Source of the DNA: Saccharopolyspora gregorii
GTDB lineage: Bacteria > Actinomycetota > Actinomycetes > Mycobacteriales > Pseudonocardiaceae
Direction: 5' to 3'
Length of the DNA stretch: 64,000 nt
NCBI RefSeq assembly: GCF_024734405.1
Contig: NZ_CP059556.1
Location: forward strand, 3,038,001 to 3,102,000
The position numbers and the translations under genes are program-made. Within the stretch, counting starts at the first letter, position 1, and each line of letters starts with the position of its first letter. The notes beneath the pieces are model-generated. The model was not told the DNA's origin. It saw nothing but the letters and a program-made list of their open reading frames with translations, and made no database searches. Shown in pieces: positions 57,231 through 64,000 of this stretch.

Positions 57231-58724
57231 TCACAGGCCGCCGATGGCGATGTACTTGGTCTCCAGGAACTCGTCGATGCCGACCTTGCCGCCTTCGCGG
57301 CCCAGCCCGGAGGCCTTGACCCCGCCGAACGGGGCGGCCGGGTTGCTCACCACGCCCTGGTTGAGGCCGATCATGCCGCTCTCCAGGGCTTCGGAGACGC
57401 GCAGCGCCCGGTTGAGGTCGCGGGTGTAGACGTAGGCGACCAGCCCGTACTCGGTGTCGTTGGCCTGGTCGATGGCGCTCTGCTCGTCGGTGAAGGTGCT
57501 GATGGGCGCGACCGGCCCGAAGATCTCCTCGCGGGTCATGCGTGCTTGGGCGGGCACGTTCTTGAGGACGGTCGGCGGGTAGAAGTAGCCCTCGCCGTCG
57601 TGGCGGGAGCCGCCGACGACGACCTCGGCGCCGTGCCCGACGGCGTCGTTGACGAGTTCGTCGACCTTGCCGAGCTGGGTGGCGTCGATCAGCGGGCCCA
57701 CCTGCACGTCGTCGGCGACGCCGCGGCCGAGGCGCAGCGACCCCATGCGTTCGGCGAGGCGCCGGGAGAACTCGTCGGCGACGTCGGCGTGCACGTAGAA
57801 CCGGTTGGCCGCGGTGCAGGCCTCGCCGATGTTGCGCATCTTGGCCTGCATGGCGCCTTCGACGGCGGTGTCGAGGTCGGCGTCGGCGAACACCAGGAAC
57901 GGGGCGTTGCCGCCGAGTTCCATCGACACGTTGAGGACCTGCTCGGCGGACTGCTCGATGAGCTTGCGGCCCACCGAGGTGGAGCCGGTGAAGGAGAGCT
58001 TGCGGGCGCGCCCGTCGCGGATCATCGGTTCCATCACGGCACCGGCGCCGACGGCGGTCACCACGTTGAGCACCCCGTCGGGCAAGCCCGCTTCCTGCAG
58101 GATCTCGGCGAGCGCGAGCATCGACAGCGGCGTCTGGTGCGCGGGTTTGATCACCGAGGTGCAGCCGGCGGCGATGGCCGGGCCGATCTTGCGGGTGCCC
58201 ATGGCCATCGGGAAGTTCCACGGGGTGATCAGCAGGGTGGGGCCGACGGGCTGCTGGGTGACCAGGAAGCGGCCGGTGCCGCTGGGGGCGACGGCGTAGT
58301 CGCCGCCGATGCGCACGGCCTCTTCGGCGAACCAGCGGAAGAACTCCGAGGCGTAGGTGATCTCGCCGCGCGCTTCGGGCAGCGGTTTGCCCATTTCCAG
58401 GGTCATCAGCAGGGCGAGGTCCTCGTGGCGCTGCTGGATGAGCTCGTAGGCGCGGCGCAGGATCTCCCCGCGTTCCCGCGGCGGGTGTTTGGCCCAGGTG
58501 GCCTGGGCTTCGTGCGCGGCGGCGAGGGCGGCGATGCCGTCTTCGGGGCTGGCGTCGGCGACCGAGCACAGCGCTCGCCCGGTGGAGGGGTCTTCGACCT
58601 GGTAGGTGCGGTCGCCGGTGGCCGCGCGCCACTTGCCGCCGATGAGCAGCTGCTTGGGGGCGGCGTCGACGACGGCGGCCTCTCGGGACTCGGTGCCTGC
58701 GGGGGAGCTGCTGGAGGTGCTCAT
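57231..58724 (-). CDS. gabD: Succinate-semialdehyde dehydrogenase (NAD(P)+)
   Basis: Oxidises succinate semialdehyde to succinate, or a related semialdehyde. The 497-residue product is a complete ALDH: Asn170 (TPWNFPM), Glu269 (MELGGNAP), Cys303 (GEACTAANR) and EEIFGPVAP, plus the C-terminal GLGREGGKVGIDEFLETKYI typical of GabD. An N-terminal extension of about 22 residues precedes the fold. ATG 58724 has a weak ribosome site. Divergent from the aminotransferase gene over operator site 3, so the two are switched on together as a GABA-shunt-like pair. Confidence 0.93.
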   Translation of the reverse strand: MSTSSSSPAGTESREAAVVDAAPKQLLIGGKWRAATGDRTYQVEDPSTGRALCSVADASPEDGIAALAAAHEAQATWAKHPPRERGEILRRAYELIQQRHEDLALLMTLEMGKPLPEARGEITYASEFFRWFAEEAVRIGGDYAVAPSGTGRFLVTQQPVGPTLLITPWNFPMAMGTRKIGPAIAAGCTSVIKPAHQTPLSMLALAEILQEAGLPDGVLNVVTAVGAGAVMEPMIRDGRARKLSFTGSTSVGRKLIEQSAEQVLNVSMELGGNAPFLVFADADLDTAVEGAMQAKMRNIGEACTAANRFYVHADVADEFSRRLAERMGSLRLGRGVADDVQVGPLIDATQLGKVDELVNDAVGHGAEVVVGGSRHDGEGYFYPPTVLKNVPAQARMTREEIFGPVAPISTFTDEQSAIDQANDTEYGLVAYVYTRDLNRALRVSEALESGMIGLNQGVVSNPAAPFGGVKASGLGREGGKVGIDEFLETKYIAIGGL

Positions 58725-58793
58725 CTCTGTTCTGCGGGCCTTCCGTGTCGGCGGGTGGACATGACGCAGCCGTGATGGTTGCATGTCCCTCGC

Positions 58794-58810
58794 GATTGTC
58801 AACAATCCTA
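58794..58810 (-). promoter_or_regulatory. Promoter -10 and operator between gabD and gabT (site 3)
   Basis: Read on the minus strand: TAGGATTGTTGACAATC (58810-58794), that is a -10 box TAGGAT (58810-58805) merging into the palindrome GATTGT-TG-ACAATC. This is the layout of sites 1 and 2, pointed at gabD. The palindrome is only 22 bp before the ATG of the divergent aminotransferase gene, so bound regulator would affect both. Confidence 0.72.
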
Positions 58811-58828
58811 CATTGCTTGGAGTCGGAC

Positions 58829-60085
58829 ATGGCTGAGCTCTCGTCGGCGTTGAAGCAGGCGACACCAGTGCTGGCCGCCCGCGGGGAGGGCGTCTACCTC
58901 TACGACGAGGACGACCGCCGCTACCTCGACTTCACCGCCGGCATCGGCGTCACCAGCACCGGACACTGCCACCCCCGCGTGGTCGAAGCAGCGCAGCGCC
59001 AGGTGGGCACGCTGATCCACGGCCAGTACACGACGGTCATGCACCGGCCGCTGCTCCAGCTGACCGAACGCCTCGGCGAGGTGCTGCCCGCCGGGCTGGA
59101 CCGGATGTTCTACGTCAACTCCGGCAGCGAAGCGGTGGAGGCCTCGGTGCGGCTGGCCCGCCAGGCCACCGGGCGCCAGACCATCGTCGCCTTCCACGGC
59201 GGGTTCCACGGCCGCACCATGGGCGCCGGGGCCCTGACCACCTCGGGTGTGAAGGTGCGCGCCGGGATCGGGCCGATGATGCCGGGCGTGGCGTTCAGCC
59301 CGTTCCCCGAGACCTACCGGCACGGCTGGTCGGAGACCGAAGCGGTCCGCTTCGCCCTCGCCGAGCTCGACCAGCTGCTGCTGACCGTCACCTCCCCCAA
59401 GGACACCGCCGCGTTCATCGTCGAACCCGTCCTCGGCGAAGGCGGCTACATCCCCACGCCCCCGGAATTCCTCGAAGGACTGCGCGAACGCGCCGACCAC
59501 CACGGCATCCTGCTCATCGCCGACGAGGTGCAGACCGGCGTCGGGCGCACCGGGAAGTTCTGGGGCCACCAGCACTCCACCATCACACCCGACATCCTGA
59601 TCACCGCCAAGGGCATCGCCAGCGGATTCCCCATCTCCGGCATCGCCGCCTCCGCCGAACTGATGGGCAAGGCGTGGCCCGGTTCGCAGGGCGGCACCTA
59701 CGGCGGCAACGCGGTCGCCGCGGCCGCCGCCGTGGCCACCCTGGACGTGGTGCGCGACGAGCACCTCGTGGACAACTCCGCCGAGCAGGGCGCCCGCCTG
59801 CAGGAAGGGCTGCGCAAGGTCGCCGCCGAACACCCCGTCATCGGCGAGGTCCGCGGCCGCGGCCTCATGGTCGGCAACGAGTTCACCACCGCCGACGGCC
59901 GGCCCGACACCACCACCGCGACCCGCGCGCACGCCGCCGCCGCCGAACGGGGCCTGCTGCTGCTGACCTGCGGGCCCGCGGGCAACGTGGTGCGGATGAT
60001 CCCGCCGCTGATCGTCACCGCCGAGCAGGTCGACGACGGCGTCGCCCTCTGGTCGGAGGCGGTGTCGGCGGCCGTCCACGGCTGA
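58829..60085 (+). CDS. gabT: Class III (omega) aminotransferase, GABA transaminase-like
   Basis: PLP-dependent transfer of an omega-amino group, for instance GABA to succinate semialdehyde. The 418-residue product has YVNSGSEAVEASVRLAR (phosphate cup), FHGGFHGRTMGA, EPVLGEGGYIP, Asp232 (LIADEVQTGVGRTG) and the Schiff-base Lys261 (ITAKGIASGFP). The length and GIGV-STGHCHPRVVEA opening fit GabT/acetylornithine-type enzymes; the real amino donor could be another omega-amino acid. ATG 58829 has GGAG 6 bp upstream. Divergent from gabD over site 3. Confidence 0.92.
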   Translation: MAELSSALKQATPVLAARGEGVYLYDEDDRRYLDFTAGIGVTSTGHCHPRVVEAAQRQVGTLIHGQYTTVMHRPLLQLTERLGEVLPAGLDRMFYVNSGSEAVEASVRLARQATGRQTIVAFHGGFHGRTMGAGALTTSGVKVRAGIGPMMPGVAFSPFPETYRHGWSETEAVRFALAELDQLLLTVTSPKDTAAFIVEPVLGEGGYIPTPPEFLEGLRERADHHGILLIADEVQTGVGRTGKFWGHQHSTITPDILITAKGIASGFPISGIAASAELMGKAWPGSQGGTYGGNAVAAAAAVATLDVVRDEHLVDNSAEQGARLQEGLRKVAAEHPVIGEVRGRGLMVGNEFTTADGRPDTTTATRAHAAAAERGLLLLTCGPAGNVVRMIPPLIVTAEQVDDGVALWSEAVSAAVHG

Positions 60086-60098
60086 GCACCGTCGAGGG

Positions 60099-60132
60099 GC
60101 GGGGTGCGGTGCCTGCGGGCGCCGCACCCCGC
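60099..60132 (+). terminator. Terminator after the aminotransferase gene
   Basis: GCGGGGTGCGGTGCC (60099-60113) pairs with 60118-60132 (15 bp, one G-U) over loop TGCG, 13 bp after the stop. The rest of the 231-bp gap to the LCP gene shows nothing I recognise. Confidence 0.85.
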
Positions 60133-60316
60133 TGCTGCGTTCGGCCGCCGCCGCTCCCGCCGATGCCGCGCACCCGCTACCCCCAGCGGCTCCGGACGGG
60201 TGGTTTCCATACCGTTGCGGTAGCGGTGTGCCGGTCGCCACGGTGCTTCTGGGATGCTGCACCGCACAGGTCGGCACGGAGCGTGCCGGCGAGTCGACTC
60301 CGCAGGTGTGAAGGTC

Positions 60317-61426
60317 ATGAGTGATTGGTCGGCGAATCCGCCGAGGGGCCGACGGCCGCAGCAGGGCGGCTACGACTACTACGCCCGCAACCGCGGCGGC
60401 GGTGGCGCACCGCCGCAACCACCGCCCACCCGGCGCGCCGGGCCACCGCCCCCGCCGCCGCGTCGGCGCAAGCGGATGGGCTGGGGCAAGCGCATCGGCA
60501 TCGCCGTGCTGGTGCTGCTGCTGGTCGTGGCCGGGTTCGGCATCTACGTCGACAGCGTCCTGCAACGCACCGAAGCCCTCGAGTACGACGGGCGCATCGC
60601 CGACACCCCCGGCACCAACTGGCTGCTGGTGGGCTCCGACAGCCGCGAAGGCCTCGACGAGGCCCAGCGCGAGGAGCTCTCGGCCGGTGACGCCGCCGGG
60701 CGCCGCACCGACTCGATGATGCTGGTGCACATCCCCACCGGCGGCGGGAAGCCCGCGCTGATCAGCCTGCCCCGGGACTCCTACGTCCCGATCCCCGGCC
60801 ACGGCCGCGACCGGCTCAACGCCGCGTTCTCCATCGGTGGCCCGCAGCTGCTGGCCCAGACCGTGGAGACGGTCACCGACGTGCACATCGACCACTACGC
60901 CGAGATCGGGTTCGGCGGGTTCTCCGAGCTGGTCGACGCCGTCGGCGGTGTGGACATGTGCCTGGACGAGCCGATGGACGACGACATGGCCAACGTGCAC
61001 CTGGCGGCGGGCTGCCAGGAGCTCGACGGGCCGCAGGCGCTCGGGTTCGTCCGTGCCCGCTACTCCCTCGACGGCGGCGACCTGGAACGCGCGGAGAACC
61101 AGCGCAAGCTGCTGGGTGCGCTCACCGACAAGGCGATGGGCCCGGCGACGCTGCTCAACCCGTTCCGGCTGGTGCCGCTGGCCAACGCGGCGGGCACCAC
61201 GTTCCTGCTCAACGACTCCGACCACGTCTGGCACCTGTTCTGGCTGGTCAAGGCGCTCGGTGATGTCAGCGGCGGCAACGGGATCACCACCAGCGTCCCG
61301 TTCGGGGACTTCGTGCGCACCGACAGCGGCCAGTCGGTCATCAAGTGGGACAGCGCGAACGCCTCGCGCCTGTTCGGGGCGATCGCCGCGAACGAACCGA
61401 TCCCGGACGACCTCGTCGGACCCTGA
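60317..61426 (+). CDS. LytR-CpsA-Psr (LCP) family cell-wall ligase
   Basis: A 369-residue enzyme for joining glycopolymers to peptidoglycan. It has a cytosolic Arg/Gly/Pro-rich head of about 55 residues (with a run of prolines), a membrane helix (58-76), and an extracellular LCP domain (about 97-250) with VGSDSRE (Asp108, Arg110), SLPRDSYVPIPGHGRDRLNAAF and the ALGFVRARY segment. It lacks the long Ser/Thr tail of the LCP protein at 0.9-2.3 kb. ATG 60317. Convergent with a lysozyme gene, also a wall enzyme. Confidence 0.93.
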   Translation: MSDWSANPPRGRRPQQGGYDYYARNRGGGGAPPQPPPTRRAGPPPPPPRRRKRMGWGKRIGIAVLVLLLVVAGFGIYVDSVLQRTEALEYDGRIADTPGTNWLLVGSDSREGLDEAQREELSAGDAAGRRTDSMMLVHIPTGGGKPALISLPRDSYVPIPGHGRDRLNAAFSIGGPQLLAQTVETVTDVHIDHYAEIGFGGFSELVDAVGGVDMCLDEPMDDDMANVHLAAGCQELDGPQALGFVRARYSLDGGDLERAENQRKLLGALTDKAMGPATLLNPFRLVPLANAAGTTFLLNDSDHVWHLFWLVKALGDVSGGNGITTSVPFGDFVRTDSGQSVIKWDSANASRLFGAIAANEPIPDDLVGP

Positions 61427-61444
61427 TCGCGGCGGGCCCGCACG

Positions 61445-61483
61445 GCGGAGGGGTGGGACCGAACACCGGTCCCACCCCTCCGC
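61445..61483. terminator. Convergent terminator, LCP / lysozyme
   Basis: A perfect 17-bp stem (61445-61461 with 61467-61483, core CGGAGGGGTGGGACCG) over a 5-nt loop, with a second outer pairing GCGGGCCC/GGGCCCGC (61432-61439 and 61494-61501). One of the strongest hairpins in the window. Confidence 0.9.
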
Positions 61484-61501
61484 TGCGTCCCAGGGGCCCG
61501 C

Positions 61502-62365
61502 TCACATCGCGAACCGCTCCAGCTGCCCCGGATCGCCGTTGAAGGTGTTCTGATCGCCCGGGAACACCCCGGTGTTGTTGAACTGCCAGATCGCCTGGTA
61601 GTCCCAGCCCGCGGGCAGCGGTCCCATCTCCGGGGCGAACCGGGCCAGCCACAGCGGGTTGTTCGCCGCGAAGTCCGGGTTCGCCCCCGTGCACTGGTCC
61701 CACCAGCGGGTGGTGGTGTAGATCGTGGGGAACCGCCCGGTGCGGGCCTGGTAGGTGCCGCTGAAGTCGGCGATCCACCCCGACATCTGCTCCGGGGACA
61801 GGCCGTAGCACTCGTCGCCGTACGGGTTCGACTCGATGTCCAGCGCCCCCGGCAAAGTCCGCCCGTCCGGCACCCACCCGCCGCCGTGGTCGACGAAGTA
61901 GTGCGCCTGCTCGGCGCCGGTGGAGCTGTCGGGCAACCCGAAGTGGTAGGCGCCGCGGATCATGCCCGCCGCCCGCGAACCCTCGTACTGCTGCGGATAG
62001 CTGTCGCTGGTGAACCCGATGCCCTCGGTGGCCTTGACGTAGGCGAACCGGGCGCCGTCGGCGAACGCCCGCGGCCAGTCCACCGCACCCTGGTGGCCGC
62101 TGACGTCCATGCCCGCCACCCCGGGGCCCCGCGGCTGCGGCCCGGACCGGTCGGTGTCCTCGGTGGCGGAACGGCCCACGCTGTAACCGGCCCACGCCCC
62201 GTCCGGGTCGGCGCGGTCCAGGCGCGGCGCCGCGTCCGCGCCGTCGGCGCGCGCGGGCAGGGCGGGGGACACGATCGCGGCCAGCAGCGCACCGGTCAAC
62301 GCGGCAGTCAGCCCGTGGCGCAGCCGGCGGCTCCGGGACGGGCGGGGATGTCGGGGAACGGGCAC
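61502..62365 (-). CDS. Secreted GH25 lysozyme (N-acetylmuramidase)
   Basis: Cleaves the MurNAc-GlcNAc bond of peptidoglycan. The 287-residue product has a basic signal peptide with cleavage near ARA-DG (about 40), a short Asp/Arg/Gly-rich linker, and a GH25 domain (about 84-287) with Asp87 in MDVSGHQG, Glu114 in KATEG, and Asp176 and Glu178 in ALDIES. The closing YQAIWQFNNTGVFPGDQN strand is typical for the family. GTG 62365 has AGGAGG 9 bp upstream. There is no extra wall-binding domain. Confidence 0.93.
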   Translation of the reverse strand: MPVPRHPRPSRSRRLRHGLTAALTGALLAAIVSPALPARADGADAAPRLDRADPDGAWAGYSVGRSATEDTDRSGPQPRGPGVAGMDVSGHQGAVDWPRAFADGARFAYVKATEGIGFTSDSYPQQYEGSRAAGMIRGAYHFGLPDSSTGAEQAHYFVDHGGGWVPDGRTLPGALDIESNPYGDECYGLSPEQMSGWIADFSGTYQARTGRFPTIYTTTRWWDQCTGANPDFAANNPLWLARFAPEMGPLPAGWDYQAIWQFNNTGVFPGDQNTFNGDPGQLERFAM

Positions 62366-62557
62366 GGCGGTTCGCCTCCTAGGTGCGGGACGTCCGGTCG
62401 GCGCACGCCCGGCCGCCACCGTCGGTGATCGACCGGGTCGAAGATCGTGCGGGCGGAGGATAACCGCTTGATCGCGAACCCGCCCGATCTCAGTCGCCCG
62501 ACCGTGACCCGAGCGCAGCGGAGTGGATATTCGCCGCCGCGTCGGGTACCTGTCGGG

Positions 62558-64000
62558 CCATGGCAGAACGAACCCACGGCCCCGGCGGCCCCCGGCGCGA
62601 CGGGCGCCGCCGCCACGACCACCGACCCGACCGCGGGCCGCAGCAGCACTCCGGGCCGCGCGACGCCGCCGGGCTGCGCTCGCTGCTGCGCGACCTGCAC
62701 GGCGCCGGCTACGGCCGCTACAAGACGCTGACCGGGGACTGGTCGTTCGACGGGTTCGACCTGGAAGTGCAGCGCGTCCAACCCGACCCCTACGCCCCGG
62801 CCAGCCGCTGCGAGGTGCGGGTGCACCCCGGGACCGCGGGCCTGCCCGAGCAGCTGCGCTCCACCCCGGTGCGAGCGCGGGCCGTCGCGGGATTCCTGGT
62901 GCGCGCCGCCGAGCACCGGTTGCGCGACAGCGGGCTGCGCGTCGACGCCGGCCGCCAGCAGGTCCTCGACCGCAGCTCCTGCCAGCTGCTGCCCGGCGGC
63001 GGGGTGCGGCTGCGGCTGGGCATCGACCTGCCGGGGCGCGGGCGCAGCATCGACGGCCGCGCCGCCGAACGCGCCCTGTGCGACCGGGTGCCGGACGTGG
63101 TGGAGGCGGCGCTGCGCTACGCCACCGCCGAGCAGGACCGGCTGCGGGAGTTCGTGGAATCGGTGGAGGACACCGACGCGCTGCGCGAGGAGCTCGCCGC
63201 CCGCGACCTGGTGGCGTTCGTCGCCGACGGCGCGGTGCTGCCGCGGCGCAGCGGTGTCGACGAACGCCCCCTGCCCGGTGCGGTGCCGTTCCGCTCACCG
63301 GAGTCGATGCGGGTGTCGGTGACCCTGCCCAACCGGGGTGAGGTGTCCGGCATGGGCATCGGGGAGGGCATCACCCTCGTCGTCGGCGGCGGGTTCCACG
63401 GCAAGTCCACGCTGCTGCGCGCCCTGGAGAACGGCGTGTACGACCACGTGCCCGGTGACGGGCGGGAACTGGTCGTCAGCCGCGAGGACACGGTGAAGGT
63501 CCGCGCCGAGGACGGGCGCCGGGTGCACCGGGTGGACGTGAGCCCGTTCGTGAGCCACCTGCCGACCGGTGCCGACACCGCGGACTTCTCCACCGACAAC
63601 GCCTCCGGTTCGACCTCGCAGGCCGCGGCGATCGTGGAGTCGGTGGAGGCCGGGGCGGGGGTGCTGCTGGTGGACGAGGACACCGCGGCCACGAACCTAA
63701 TGATCCGGGACGCGCGGATGCAGGCGCTGGTGGCCAAGGAGTCCGAGCCGCTGACGCCGTTCCTGGACCTGATCCGGCCGCTGTCGCGGTCCCGCGGGGT
63801 TTCCACGGTGCTGGTGATGGGCGGGTCGGGCGACTACATGGACGTCGCCGACCGGGTGCTGATGATGGACTCCTACCAGGCGCGGGAGGTCACCGACCGG
63901 GCCAGGGCGCTGGCGGCGACCCCCACCGGGCGCAGCCGGGAGGCCGAGGAGTTCCCGCCGGTGCGCGCCCGCATCCCCGCCCCGTCCTCGATCGAGGGGC
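62558..64000 (+). CDS. ABC-class P-loop ATPase (PF09818-like), cut by window end
   Basis: The frame runs open for 481 codons to the last base, so the gene continues outside. A disordered Arg/His/Gly head (about 35 residues) is followed by a ferredoxin-like N-terminal part (RYKTLTGDWSFDGFDLEVQRVQPDPYA) and then an ATPase with Walker A VVGGGFHGKSTLL, an ADFSTDNASGSTSQ signature-like helix, Walker B GVLLVDEDTAATN, and VLVMGGSGDYMDVAD. The family is widespread but its role is unknown. ATG 62558; the ribosome site is unclear. The 192-bp gap to the divergent lysozyme gene shows nothing else. Confidence 0.85.

Overview
The window is chromosomal DNA of a very GC-rich actinomycete. Third codon positions are almost all G or C, GTG and TTG starts are common, and Shine-Dalgarno sites are of the GGAGG type. 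The gene order ripA-like / moxR - DUF58 - VWA / fabG - inhA - hemH / Rv1486c-like - DUF3097 - nfeD - band-7 follows the acn-ripA-moxR1-fabG1-inhA-hemH block of Mycobacterium, with extra genes inserted. Together with the NnaR-type nitrate operon and a CtpI-like ATPase this suggests Pseudonocardiales (a Saccharopolyspora- or Amycolatopsis-like relative). That placement is an inference from recalled synteny. I see no insertion sequence, tRNA, rRNA, CRISPR array or phage gene.

Layout. 0-13 kb: two small Cys-rich proteins, an LCP cell-wall ligase, aconitase, a GlpF channel, an EamA exporter, a 37-residue peptide, a 1512-residue CtpI-like P-type ATPase and a Ser/Thr/Gly/Arg-rich membrane protein. 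13.3-22.9 kb: a tightly overlapped nitrate-assimilation operon transcribed leftwards (narK, nasA, FAD subunit, nirB, nirD, nnaR, sirohydrochlorin chelatase). 23-44 kb: a sirtuin, a RipA-like peptidoglycan hydrolase, a MobA-like protein, the moxR/DUF58/VWA set, two methyltransferases, an MgtC protein, a large FAD/Fe-S oxidase, fabG-inhA-hemH, a TetR/DUF2236 divergent pair, DUF3097, NfeD and a band-7 protein.

43.6-60.1 kb is the accessory-looking part. An FCD-type GntR faces an MFS transporter and an aldehyde-dehydrogenase-like protein that lacks two catalytic residues. A LysR/YeiH divergent pair follows. Then comes a catabolic cluster: amidase, 2-hydroxyacid dehydrogenase, DUF3830, two Asp/Glu-racemase-fold enzymes, a second FCD GntR, glycerol dehydrogenase, an unknown protein, succinate-semialdehyde dehydrogenase and a GABA-type aminotransferase. 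Three promoters in this cluster carry the same palindrome, TAnnATTGTCnACAAT, fused to a -10 box. This marks a single regulon, probably governed by the GntR at 54.3 kb. The pathway's substrate is not recognisable to me, and this is the best candidate for an undescribed system.

60.3-64 kb: a second LCP protein, a secreted GH25 lysozyme and an ABC-class ATPase cut by the window end. Strong GC-rich hairpins close most transcription units.
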